A stretch of 64,000 nucleotides of DNA from Anaeramoeba flamelloides (taxonomy: Eukaryota > Metamonada > Anaeramoebidae), in contig JANTQA010000032.1 of assembly GCA_027625915.1 (NCBI GenBank), forward strand, positions 558,001-622,000, written 5' to 3'. The position numbers and the translations under genes were made by a program. The notes below the pieces were generated by a model that saw nothing but the letters and a program-made list of their open reading frames with translations, had not been told where the DNA came from and did not search any database. Positions within the stretch are counted from its first letter, which is position 1. The number at the start of each line of letters is the position of its first letter. Of this stretch, positions 1 to 11,787 are shown in pieces.

Positions 1-271
1 AGGTACTTTTTAAGGTTTTCTAAATTATTTCGAAAATATATTGATTTTCGTTAGGTTTTTTTGATGTTTTCTGTTTCTTTGGAAAATCAATAGATTTCCG
101 TTAGGTTTTTTTTACTTTTTGAAATGAACAGAAAATTTTAATAATTTTTCGGTTTATTTCAAAAAGTAAAAAAAACCTAGAACACTTCACAAATAAAATA
201 GAAAACATCAAAAAAACCTAACGAAAATCAATATATTTTCGAAATAATTTAGAAAACCTTAAAAAGTACCT
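1..271. repeat. Long hairpin (inverted repeat) of the GTTAGG family
   Basis: The first base pairs with base 271: 1-71 is almost the exact reverse complement of 201-271, and an inner pair (about 98-125 with 156-183) continues the fold with a small offset. The arms carry the GTTAGGTTTTT and AAAAACCTAAC words that recur at 27440-27740 and 31680-32400. The element starts at the window edge, so it may extend further left. No coding potential is visible. Confidence 0.85.
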
Positions 272-354
272 AGAACACTCCACAGATAAATAAAAAAATC
301 TCAAGAAAAGTGACGTTAGGTTTTTATTGCTGGATCAAAAGAAAACACCGTTAG

Positions 355-418
355 ATTTTCCAGGATGTGAAAAGAATTGTGTAAAATCTTTGATTTTTCT
401 CTATTCTTTTGAAATCTA
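355..418. repeat. About 65-bp hairpin module (AAAAGAATAGAGTAAAATC type), copy 1
   Basis: A short imperfect palindrome whose left half reads like AAAAGAATTGTGTAAAATC and whose right half reads like TTTTTCTCTATTCTTTT, with a few bases between. The left end is a GTTAGATTTTCCAGG word. The same module recurs at 24675, 27612, 31947, 32045, 32216, 32343, 43199, 43393 and 53068. Confidence 0.75.
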
Positions 419-1389
419 AAAAAGCACCACTGGTTTTTTTTTGATTTAAGAAATTAAAAAAAAAAAATTATTTCAGGACACGCTAAGATTGTCCACACAA
501 CTCATGAAAACAGTACTAGGATAAATTTTCAAATTATAAAGTATAATTTGTGCAAAAATCTATTTTAACCTGAAGTAATACACAGAAGAAAAATGAAAGT
601 ATCAATTTTTTTTGAGAAAAATACATATCTCAATTATTTCTGTAAATACCAGAGAAAATAAAATTTAAAATCAAAAAATTGTAAAATAATCGGTGGTTTT
701 ATTAAGATTTTAAAAAAAGTTTCAAACTAATATTTATGGACTTAAAAAATAAAGAAATCAAAAAGAAAAAGCTACAAGTTCTTCGAAACTGAAATAAATA
801 TTAAAAATAACAATTACAATTTTCAGAACACTTTTATAAAAATAAATTAAAAGGTAGGGCAAAATGAAATAAAAAAAAAAAGGAAGCGAAATGAATATTT
901 ATCAATGTTTTATTACATATTTCGTTAAAAAATTAAAAAAATAAAATTATAGATTTTAGACTTTAGGCAAATAATTTTAAAAATAAATTCCATTCCAAAC
1001 ATTTGGACACACTCATCATCAAAAATAGGCAATAAAAGAATCTCAATTTTTTGTGGTTTTTTTTTTATTGTTCAGAACTAAGGGTTAAATTTTCAAAAAA
1101 TATTTAATCTGGTAAGGAGAGAATTTTGAAGTGACTAAATTTGTGTCTTCTAATTCAAAGATCTTCTAGATATACGTCTTAAATAGGCACAACCATTAGA
1201 AGTATTTGAAACTTAATTTCAGTTTTCTAAAATTTATTGTATTTTTCCAAACGTAATATTAAATCACGTTTAAGTTGCCCAGTATTAATGTTTTATATTT
1301 AACCGTCTTTTATACAAATAAAAGAAAAAAAAATAAAACTAAAAATTAAAAATTCGTGTATTCAGAATGATGGAAACGGGCGAGAACAA

Positions 1390-1740
1390 AAAATTGTCAT
1401 TAGTAAATTTGTTGAAATTACACCAACAATTATTTGATCGATCAAATGGTTAGATATCATCAACTAATGGTATGCTATTTTTATATTTAACTAAAATCGA
1501 CTTGAACCTTTAATCAATCATTCGGAAAAAAAATTCTTGATCAAACGAAGCAGATTAAATTACTTTATTGGAAAAAGAAATAAAAATAAAAACAGAAAAG
1601 ACAAAAATGAAAAAATTATTTGTTGAAATTAAAATTATTTCCAAATTGAATGAAAGGTGTATTATTGTTATTCTTTAAATTGTTTTAACGATTTCCAAAA
1701 TTTTGAAATTTAGTTTTGTTTGATTTTTTTGAAAAATTTT
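1390..1740 (+). repeat. Dispersed GATCGATCAA element, partial copy
   Basis: Contains in order TTTGTTGAAATT, TTTGATCGATCAAATG, TAGATATCATCAACTAAT, an A-rich middle, AAAATTATTTCCAAATTGAATG and AAAATTTTGAAATTTAG. The same words in the same order occur at 32930-33275 and 55760-56345, and in reverse complement at 50200-50900, 62270-62810 and 63470-64000. No open frame of note. Confidence 0.65.
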
Positions 1741-2481
1741 TGACTTATTGAAAATGTAAGAAAGTAAATAGGATTAACATAAATGGTATTTGAATTATAA
1801 ATGGGAAAAAATTTTCCTTTGATTTTTTTGATTTTTCTTTTAATGGTAATTTTTTCCAAACAAGTAGATTGTAATTAGTGGCTATGTTTGAAAAAGGAAG
1901 TAAAAATGAAGTAAAAATTTTTCCCGTTTATTAGGCAAATAACAGTAAAATAGAATTAAGAAAATTTTGAGAATAAATGATCATTATTTTGTAAATTTAT
2001 AAACAACACCAATACGAAACTTAAATTCAACATTCAGTTTTTGTTTCTATTTCTGTGATTTTGATCATATTTTTTTCGATCCTTAAATTTTCAATTTCCA
2101 ATATTCCCTTCATCTGAACCAATAAAAATATCAGATAAACGAAAAACAATATTATTAAAAAATCTCTTTGTTTCACTAAGGTTTCTTCAAGGATTGAGAA
2201 TTTTTTATTGTGACTAAAGGTGAATTAAAATTATGATTTGAATTGGAAGATTATGTTTAGTAAACTTTGACAAATTTTGGTTGAAAATTTTGGAATTAAT
2301 CGAGAAAAGTGTGGAACCAAAAATTTCCAGATTAAAATAATTCTTTTTTGATTTAATTGGTTGGGATCCTTTGTCTTTCTTTTTTTTTTTTTTTTTATTG
2401 TTTTTTGAAATTGGAATAGAAAAAGAAAAAGAAAAAAAAATAAAAATAAAATTGGAATAAAGAAAGAAATATTTTTTTTAC

Positions 2482-3102
2482 TTGTTCGCTGATGGTCACG
2501 TCTTCGTGGGAAGTTAGTTTGATTAAAGGTGGGAAAATTGAATAAATATAATCATTTCCTCCAACTAATTCTGCAAAACCTGAAAGTTCTTTTATTAAGA
2601 CAAGAAGTGTTTTGGTGTCTTCATCTCCTGAAAATCCTTTTTTATTTTGTTTGTATTAATGGGTTTCATTGTTTCATTTCAATTTCAATTCCGAAATGGA
2701 AGTGTTTGTTTGGGTGGGTTTGTTTAAGATGAGTTTGATATTTTTTGAAAACAACATGAAAAAAAGAAAAGAGTATTTTTTTGGTTGAATTATTTTTTGA
2801 ATAAAAAAAATAAAAAAAATTTAAAAAAAAGGACTCAGTGAGTAATTTGGTAATGAAAAAAAATGACTCTTGTTTGAAAAAATAATATTTCTTTTTGTTA
2901 TTTGAGGAAAATAAAAAAAAGAAAAAAAAAAAAGGAAGGAAAAAATACCTGTCAAGAAAGGAATAAATTCTTTCCTTGTTCTTTTTTCTCCAATTGTTTT
3001 TGCAATTAATTTGATTTGTGAAATTGATTCAAATCTTAATTTTGGATCTTGGCTTACTAAATTGTCAATTAATTCTCCAACTTTTGCTAGTTCTTTGTTC
3101 AT
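2482..3102 (-). pseudogene. Truncated inverted duplicate of PP2A scaffold subunit exons 1-2
   Basis: This is a reverse-complement copy of the first two exons of the PP2A A-subunit gene found on the other strand at 7043-7661. Exon 1 (3102-2949) and exon 2 (2627-2482) translate identically to the intact gene (N-terminal HEAT repeats 1-2, about 100 residues), and the GT donor after exon 1 and the AG acceptor before exon 2 are kept. The duplicated block covers about 2300-3141 and 7003-7842 and begins only about 40 bp upstream of the ATG. Visible differences between the arms are homopolymer lengths, a 2-bp offset in intron 1 and substitutions near the outer end. Exons 3-5 are not found to the left, so only an N-terminal fragment could be made. 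I call it a recent partial-duplication pseudogene; an assembly artefact is possible. Confidence 0.8.
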
Positions 3103-3141
3103 TTGTTTTCAATAAAAAAGAAAAAATAAAAAAATGATAAC

Positions 3142-5258
3142 AATATTTTTCAAACCACTTCTCAAAAAATAATTGGACTTTGTGAAAAATTTGATCCTTT
3201 CAGACAATTTCAAACCTTGAAAGCGTGAAAAACTTGCAAAAGTGAGATTTTACTGTCAGGATGTAGAAGATGAAAGTTTATAAGGTGTTTTCACTTATTC
3301 TTGATTCTTGGCTTGAAATAAGTTAATACAACATATCTAATTAGACTTTTAAAATGATTTTAATGAGATTTAATCAACAAATATTTAACCATAAGTTTTG
3401 TTAAGCTAATTTTCCATTAATTAGATTAGTTAAATATAAAATATTAGATAAAATAAGAATCACTGTGTTATTATCTAGATTCAGTTAAAAGCAAGAGTAT
3501 TAATAAGATTTCTTTTAAAGTTACTAGGTATAAATTCGAATAAATTTTTGAAACTTTTTTCTTCTTTTTTTATTTTAATTTATTTTGAATGAAATAAAGC
3601 ATTTTATTAGAGTAAATGTGAAGAAACTTTGGAAAATTAGTTGACCACCAAAATATAATCTGTTAAGAACATTTTTAAAAGTAGAGTGAGAGGATTTTTA
3701 AGAAAAAAGGAAATAGAATGTATAAATTTTTTTTTAATTATTTTTAGGATCATCAGTATTTTTTAAGTGAAAGTATTTCTTATAGAAACTCTATTAGTTA
3801 CCTTTTATTGGAATATAACCAAAAATATCTCTGTTGAGACTGAAAACATTCAATACTAATTTTTAATATCAATAAAATCAAAAAAAAATATTAATTCTAG
3901 GGCACAATTACCTGGAATACTTTATTTTAAAAATATTTGCTTAAAAGAAGATTTCAAAAATTAACTTTTTTTGAAAGATTTCTTTATCATTTAAACGATT
4001 AGAGTATACTACACCTAAGTTTAAAATTAAAGTTGTTGTTATTGAATATAAATTATCATAATTCTTCTTGGATTAAATATTTTGAAAAATTTTATTAGTA
4101 AATTAGTAAGAAGAGTAGATCAACATCCATAAAAAATGCTCCATTTATTAGCATAAAACTAAACAATTTGAGGGGAAGTAAAATTTTTTTTCGAGACAAA
4201 TTTCAAGGCTGGGCCAAAATCAGACTGAATTCAAAATTGCAAAATATCTTTGGAAAATTTGTCCTAAAAAATAACTACAATAAAAAAAAAAAAAATATCA
4301 AAGAGATTAAATATGAAAAATCTTCTTGACAAATTATTTCAGAAATATTGGAAATATTATAAAAATATAAATATTTAATAAAAATTGTACATAAAATAAT
4401 TAATTTTAAGGCTTTTTATTTAATTTATTATTTTGTAGACAATGGAAATTAAAAAAAGAGAAAAATAGTTAGTCTTGGCAGTTCTGTATATGAATTATTA
4501 AATACTGGAATACTTACATTTTTAATATAATTTCAAAACCAAAATTTCTGTTATGCGATAAGTACTCTACAACAACTGGGTAAAATTTATATGTATTTTA
4601 TTGTTAAAATTTTTGACTTACAAATTTTGGAGATTGAAAGTATCAAAAAATTCTGATGGGCTAAGTAACCCAAAGAAAGGAATTTTTTTTGTGTTTGACA
4701 AGTGTCAAAAAATTATGATTGACTAAGAAAGCCATAAAAGAAAAGTAAGTTTAGTGAGATCAATTTTTTTATTCCATTTTTTCTGAAAAACAAAACTATT
4801 AAATTCATTTTGTTCCTCACATTATAAAACAAATTACCACTTTTCTCGGCATTTTCATCATTACCACATAATACCAAGCAACTTATCTCAGTAATATTAA
4901 TAAAAAGATTTTTTTTTTTTTTGAGATAATTCTTTTTGTTAAAGAAAAAATTGATTTTTTCAACCTATCAAAAAAAATTTATAATATTTTTCTGGAAGGA
5001 GAATTATAAAAAATCAAGGTTTTAAAGCCATTTACAAATTTTATTATGAAACTTTGTTCTGAGTTTTAATTCAGTTTATTCTAAAGAAAATTATTAAAAA
5101 GATATTGTGAATTAAGTAATTTTATCCTCAAAATAAATAATCATTTTTTTATTCTAAAGATGAGTTTACTTATTATAATGATCCTTTCGAATAAGAACAA
5201 TCAATTTTTTTTAAAAAATTTGAATTAGAATATTATTTAACCTCATACACACACACAT

Positions 5259-5293
<35 letters not shown>

Positions 5294-7002
5294 GATTGGA
5301 AAAATAGAAAATGACTTTTTAAAACTTTAAAGATAAATAAAAAATATTACTTAATAATTCTCAATTTATTTCATAATATTTTGTTAATATCCGATCAAAA
5401 TTTCATTCATATAATCAGATCTACCTCTAATGGTTATGTTTACAGGTATTTAAAAATAAGTATTGATTATAATAAAAAAGAACAAAATAAAAAATTTTCT
5501 CTCAAAATCAAGACTTTCCTACCTAAAACTAAAAATATGTTTTTACACATTTTCAAGAATTAACTTTATAATTAAAAAAAATAATAGGTTAATTTTTATA
5601 GTTTTATTTATTGGAAACATGTGGATTTTGGAATTCAAAAAAATACTCAAATTCATAAATTTTTTGAATGTGTTTAACTCATATATTTCATAAACCAAAA
5701 CACATGTTAAAAAAAAAAATTCAAAGATCTGAAGTTTCGAGTCATTAGTGAAAAAATAATGTTTTGAAATGGATTAAAAAAATTTTGGAATTTTTATAAG
5801 TGCCTAATTCCACTAAAAAAATTAACCAAAATTTTAGGAACGATCTCCAAAAATCAACAATTCAAAAACCAGGCAATTAAGAAAAAGATCCCAGTAACAA
5901 TCAATGTTCAATTAGAGTGGTTGTGAAATATAATTTTGAAAATTGTTTTAGAGTTAAAATTTATCTATTTGGTACTTTTTTAGATCATTAAGATTTTTTT
6001 TTTTCATTTTTTTCATTTCTCAAATGAGTTATTTTTATTACAATACTGTTACAAAACCCTTACCCTATTAAATTAAAAACATTAAAAATAGTCATAAATC
6101 ATATTAAATTGAATTAAAATGTTTTAGTGCACTTTTAGAAAACAATTTTTTTAAATTGAAGAAATTTTATAACCCTTTGGAAATTAATAAATAAGAAACG
6201 AGTGAATGTTTTTTTTTGGAATTGATGAAATTTTATATAACAAATAATTTTTTTTATTTGAATTTGGATATCATTGAAAATATTTTTAAACTTTTTTTTT
6301 GAATTGAATTTTTTGTCAAACTAGATCCTCTCAAAATTTTTACTTGTTGTTATTTGAATTCTGTCAATCAAAAGAATGGAAATTTCACAAACCATTTTTA
6401 AGGTTTCAAATCACTCCTTGAGCATGAAACTAATTCACTGTAATCAATACAACCTTCACAAGATTTCATTTTATTTGTAATAAATACTACCCTGTTAATT
6501 AATAAAAGTGAAAACAATTTTTGTGTTATTTGAGTACACCCAAACATGACAAACACAGCACAATCCATATAAAAACTTTCAAAAATTTTTGGAACTTTCA
6601 GTTTGACAGTCTATAAGGTTTCAGTTTCTTGTATTCTTTGATATTTTTTCAAATTTCAGAGACTTGATGAAAGTTTTTTAAAAGCCAAAAAAATGTAAAA
6701 AAAAATAATTAATAAAAAGATAACACTTGAAATTTATTGGAAATAATTGAAAGTGAACCCAAAAGAAAAATATTTGAAAAACTTTTAAAAACCTGAAACT
6801 GTTTTTATGTAAATCCAAAAGGGATAAGTTGTTTAAATTGCTAGTTTTTAAAAGTTGAATTTTAAAAACTTTGAAATGGAAAGTTATTGGATTTTGATCT
6901 TGTAATTATTTTCAAAATTTGAAACAATTTCAAAAAAACAAAAGTGTTGTTGGAATTAAAAAATGTGACTTTAATTTTTAGACTATTTTTCTGTGAAAAA
7001 AA
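3142..7002. other. Non-coding spacer between the two inverted arms
   Basis: About 3.9 kb of AT-rich DNA between the head-to-head PP2A-A 5' ends. It contains a CA/TA microsatellite (5245-5293) and a weak two-copy direct repeat around 4630-4740 (words like TCAAAAAATTCTGATGGGCTAAG). The short frames at 5381-5693 are low-complexity Lys/Ile/Phe/Asn translations and look spurious. Promoters for both directions would have to lie here. Confidence 0.5.
5245..5293. repeat. Compound (CA)n(TA)n microsatellite
   Basis: An ACACACACAC-rich run passes directly into a TATATATATA run, about 50 bp in total, in non-coding DNA. Confidence 0.95.
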
Positions 7003-7842
7003 TGTAATCATTTTTTTATTTTTTCTTTTTTATTGAAAACAAATGAACAAAGAACTAGCAAAAGTTGGAGAATTAATTGACAATTTAGTAAGCCAAGATC
7101 CAAAATTAAGATTTGAATCAATTTCACAAATCAAATTAATTGCAAAAACAATTGGAGAAAAAAGAACAAGGAAAGAATTTATTCCTTTCTTGACAGGTAT
7201 TTTTTCCTTCCTTTTTTTTTTTTCTTTTTTTTATTTTCCTCAAATAACAAAAAGAAATATTATTTTTTCAAACAAGAGTCATTTTTTTTCATTACCAAAT
7301 TACTCACTGAGTCCTTTTTTTTAAATTTCTTTAATTTTTTTATTCAAAAATAATTCAACCAAAAAAATACTCTTTTCTTTTTTTCATGTTGTTTTCAAAA
7401 AATATCAAACTCATCTTAAACAAACCCACCCAAACAAACACTTCCATTTCGGAATTGAAATTGAAATGAAACAATGAAACCCATTAATACAAACAAAATA
7501 AAAAAGGATTTTCAGGAGATGAAGACACCAAAACACTTCTTGTCTTAATAAAAGAACTTTCAGGTTTTGCAGAATTAGTTGGAGGAAATGATTATATTTA
7601 TTCAATTTTCCCACCTTTAATCAAACTAACTTCCCACGAAGACGTGACCATCAGCGAACAAGTAAAAAAAAATATTTCTTTCTTTATTCCAATTTTATTT
7701 TTATTTTTTTTTCTTTTTCTTTTCTATTCCAATTTCAAAAAACAATAAAAAAAAAAAAAAAAAAAAAAAAGAAAGACAAAGGATCCCAACCAATTAAATC
7801 AAAAAAGAATCATTTTAGTCTGAAAATTTTTGGTTCTTTTTT
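7003..7842. repeat. Right arm of the large inverted duplication
   Basis: Reverse-complement partner of about 2300-3141. It covers 40 bp of 5' leader, exon 1, intron 1, exon 2 and part of intron 2 of the intact PP2A-A gene. Identity is essentially complete in the coding parts and fades over the last 50-100 bp. An A run differs in length between the arms. Confidence 0.85.
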
Positions 7843-10800
7843 TATATCAATTAAATTATTTTCTGTTTACACAACCCTAAATCAAATTTCTTTTTAAATT
7901 TCATCAATAAAATAAAATCAAATCAATAGGTAATTGAAACATTTCAAATACTATGCAAAGATTTTTCAAAAGAAGATTTCGCAAAGCACATTTTCCCACT
8001 TTTTAAACAATTGTCTCTCAAAAAATGGATGAGTTACAATTATACTGCATGTGGGATGACTCCACTTTTTTATGCTTCTCTTGAGAAAGAACAACAAGAA
8101 TTTGTTCAAAAAATATTTCTTCGATTTTGTAAAAATAAATCCACATTAATCCGAAAAAAATGTTGTAAAATATTATCTGTAAGAAAAATCTTTCTTTTTT
8201 TCGTTTATTTTTTTCCCATATATATTTTATTTCATTTATTTCATTTTTTTAATTTCATTATTTTTTTCTTATTTATTCCCTCTTTCTATATTTCTAAACG
8301 CTTTTTTTTTCGCCAATATTTCCAAAAGAAACTTATTCTTTTATTTGATGAAGAATTGATCATTTCTTTTGCACTTCCACTTTTACAAGAATTCCACCAA
8401 GACTCACAAGATTCTATTCGTATCCAATCTGTTGATAATTGTGTTTCTTGTGTTAAACAATTAAAAGATGAACAAATCATTATTCAAGAAATAATCCCAA
8501 TTTTCCAAACCTTATCTGAAGACAAATCATGGAGAATCAGACACAAAGTTTCTTCTTCTTTTTGTCAAGTAATATTCCATCTTCCATCTTCTTTCTTTTT
8601 TTCTCTTTCTTCTTTCTTTCTTTCTTCTTTAAATTCGTATAAAATAAATTTATAATTAATCAAATCATTGCCATTATCATCACAACCATTAAATAACCAA
8701 TTTAAAAATCACAAAATTGTAAACTTTCAATCAAATAAATTTTCATAAAGCTGATTATTTTTGATCAAAACAATCAATAAAAAAATTCTTTTATGATTTT
8801 TAATATCATGAGGGACTATCTTTATTTTATGTTCTATGAATTATAATCTTTAAATATATTATTATTTAGTTTGTGTATAAATCAACAATTAAAAAATAAA
8901 ATTACAAATTCTTTAAATTTTAAAATAAATTTATTTAAAAAATGGTGATATAATAGTTATTTTAAACTAGTGTGATAAAAACATTTTTGAAAACCAACAA
9001 CAAAAAAATTTATAAACTTCAATTGAGCTATATCAATAACTATATGAAAAACATTTTTGTTACACTTTTTTTAAAGTTACATTCTAAACAAATTATATTT
9101 CAAATTTATTAAAATCTAATTATTTTTTCAATTTTAATCCCCAGTTTAATAAGCTATTTCCAAAAAGAGGGTCAATTTTATTACAAAATATATCTTTTTT
9201 AAATCCAATCCTAATAAAATTATTTAAATATAAAAAATTATTAACGATCATTTATTGATTCTTCGTAATAATTCAATTTGTTTATTCGTATGACATCACA
9301 TAAATAAAGGATATTAAAAATTTATGATCTCAAATTTATATGATATTTTTCAAGGATAAAAAATAGGTGATTATTTTTTTTTTTTTTGAGGAAAAATTTG
9401 TTTACCAAAGAGATTTAATCTTGAAAAAAATTCCAATTGAATTTAAAGCTTAAAACAGTATTTTATTGCTTAAAAAATTGTTTGGTTCATTCCATATTGT
9501 GGGAATTTTATTGAAATTTCCCGTGGATTGTTTTCTCCAAAAAAAAAGAGGAAATTTATTTTTCATTTTTTAGAAATATTTTAATGAACATATTTTAAAA
9601 CAAATACAATGTGTGTTAATTCAATCAGTATTTATATACAGTCAGTTCTAATTTCAAGACACAAACTTTGAACAAAATTTAAGGCACAAAAAAATCTCAA
9701 ATTAAGGCACAAAATTTGGAATTTTTTTTTACACAAATTATTTTACTAGGATTTGAATTTTGTGCCTTAATTTGGGCATTTTTTATTGTGCCTTAAATTT
9801 CGTTGAAAGTTTATGACTTAAAAGTGGAACTGACTGTATAACTCGATTTAATATTGCCACACATTGTATTTGTTTTAAAATATGTTCATTAAAATATTTC
9901 TAAAAAATGAAAAATAAATTTCCTCTTTTTTTTTGGAGAAAACAATCCACGGGAAATTTCAATAAAATTCCCACAATATGGAATGAACCAAACAATTTTT
10001 TAAGCAATAAAATACTGTTTTAAGCTTTAAATTCAATTGGAATTTTTTTCAAGATTAAATCTCTTTGGTAAACAAATTTTTCCTCAAAAAAAAAAAAAAA
10101 TAATCACCTATTTTTTATCCTTGAAAAATATCATATAAAAAATGAGACTAGACTTTGATATCTTTTAATTAAAGTAATGTGTATCTCATACGAACAACTA
10201 AATTTGATTATTAGTAAAATCAATAAATGAACTATAACAATTTTCTATATTTAAATAATTATATTAGAATTAGGTTTAATAAAGATATTTAAAAAGAAAT
10301 TTGCCCAGCATTCTTCGAAATAGTTTAAATAAAAATTTATAATAAACAAAGGAACAACAAATATTTTTAATGAAAATTTGCCTTCAATTCGACAATTTCC
10401 AAAGTTATTAATTTTTCGTTTTATATACAGTCAGTACCACTTTTAATGCACAAACTTTTTAAAAGGGGATTCTTAATTTTTTGATTCTTAATTTGTAAAC
10501 TATTACGAATCTCTTAAGATTAAAATAATTAAAAATTTTAAAAGATGTGACGTAATTTGGGATTTTTTCTTGTGATTTAACTTTTTTCAAAGATTATTTT
10601 TTCCACACATATTTCCTTTTTTTACAAAGATCTCAAAAAAAACAACACGGCTTCAATCATCTTCAATAACTAAACTTTTTGAAAAAATTATTTTAAAAAT
10701 AAACCAAAAAAATATTTATCTATTGTTTTTTTTTTTGTTTTTATAAAACACAAATTTATATAAATTTATTTTTAAATAACAAAATTTTGCAAAGTTTTGC

Positions 10801-11787
10801 TCAAACCTAAGTGAAAAAATAATTCTTGAAGTTTTAATTGGATCATATTTAGATCTCCTTGAAGACACTGAAGATGAAGTTCGTTCGATTGGAAGTTTAA
10901 AGCTCTTTGATTTCTGCGAATTAATCAAAACAAATTCAAAAATTATCACTGAAAAAATCGTACCGAAAATTGAAAGTTTATCAATTGACTCATGTGATTT
11001 TGTAAAGTCGTCGTTAGCTGTTTCGATTGTGAAGATTTCTACGTTGATTGGGAAAGAAGAAAGTTTAGAAAAGCTTCTTCCACACCAATTAGTATTATTG
11101 AGCGAAGAAAGTGCGAAGATCAGCTTGCCATTGATTCAAAACTTGCATTATGTAAGTGAAGTTGTTGGGATTGAACCATTAATGAACGAAGTTTTATCAT
11201 CGATCAACCAATTGTCAAATGATAATGATTGGAGAAATAGAGTTGCAATGATCAAATGCATCGCATCGCTTGCAAAGCAATTTGGAGTTGAATTATTCAA
11301 CGAACATTTACTTGACCTATCCTTTTCATGGTTTACGGATGTTGTGCATTCAGTTCGTGAAGAGGCAACCACAATGATCACAGAATTAACAAAATTATTT
11401 GGAGTCAAATGGTCAAATCAATTTGCCATCCCAAAAATAATCCAACTTTCAAATCACCAAAACCATTTATTCAGACAAATTTCGATTTACACAATCCTTA
11501 AACTTGCACCAATCATTGGAGAGGATTCAATCAACAACAATGTGATCGAAACCATCATCCAACTTAGTCAAGATCCTGTTCCAAACATCAGAATATACCT
11601 TGTCAATACATTCATCCAACTTTCAAAACATATCAACCAAGAATCCTTAAATCAATTGAAAACCATTTTAAACAAATTATTAGAAGATGTTGACCAAGAT
11701 GTGCAATATTTTGCAAAACGAACCTTAAAAAGAAATCGAGAAAAAATAATTACCATATTAATAATATTAAATATATCTTATCAATAA
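7043..11787 (+). CDS. PPP2R1A: PP2A scaffolding (A/PR65) subunit, 5 exons
   Basis: This is the HEAT-repeat scaffold that holds the catalytic and regulatory B subunits of protein phosphatase 2A. I place exons at 7043-7196, 7516-7661, 7930-8178, 8329-8568 and 10795-11787, giving 593 residues against about 589 in animals. Every junction is GT...AG and in phase, and the join of exons 4 and 5 aligns without gaps to the family from memory. Landmarks are EFIPFLTG, LVGGNDYIYSIFPPL, ACGMTPLFY, EDKSWRIRHKV, DTEDEVR, WRNRVAMIKCIASLAKQFGVE, DPVPNIR and DVDQDVQYFAKR. The inter-repeat site that reads TPMVRR in animals is STLIRK here. The short C-terminal tail (NREKIITILIILNISYQ) differs from the usual ending. 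Intron 4 is 2.2 kb and full of foldback elements; introns 1-3 are short. Exons 1-2 are duplicated in inverse at 2482-3102. Family assignment is firm and exon edges are inferred. Confidence 0.92.
9149..10330. mobile_element. Large foldback element inside PP2A-A intron 4
   Basis: Two arms of about 460 bp (about 9149-9614 and 9864-10330) are inverted copies. They are nearly identical close to the centre (for example AAAACAATCCACGGGAAATT on the right and its complement on the left) and more diverged outward. The outer ends resemble TAAGCTATTTCCAAAAAGAG. A related single element with similar ends lies at 46442-47030. The loop is interrupted by a TA-flanked MITE at 9639-9836. No transposase frame is visible, so it would be non-autonomous. 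Confidence 0.8.
9639..9836. mobile_element. Palindromic Tc1/mariner-like MITE, nested copy
   Basis: A 198-bp element flanked by TA on both sides. The terminal inverted repeat starts CAGTCAGTTC and continues with boxes of the AAGGCACAAA type spaced about 25-28 bp; the mirror half ends with GAACTGACTG. It sits in the loop of the larger foldback at 9149-10330, so it inserted after that foldback formed. CAGT ends and a TA target are typical of Tc1/mariner elements; no transposase is encoded. Confidence 0.9.
10428..10600. mobile_element. Degraded copy of the TA-flanked MITE
   Basis: The left end (TA then CAGTCAGTACCACTTTTAAT and a GCACAAACTTT box) is clearly the same terminal repeat as at 9639 and 31044. 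The right half is eroded (CTTGTGATTTAACTTTTTTC in place of the mirror end). It lies in PP2A-A intron 4, just before exon 5. The right boundary is approximate. Confidence 0.6.

Noticed and set aside
101-110. TTAGG/GTTAGG words considered as interstitial telomere repeats
   Set aside because: They occur singly within longer unique blocks, not in tandem.
8011-8655. Continuous 214-residue frame across PP2A-A exons 3-4
   Set aside because: The Phe/Ser/Ile-rich middle (8179-8328) is an in-frame intron. Removing it restores a gap-free match to the PR65 family.
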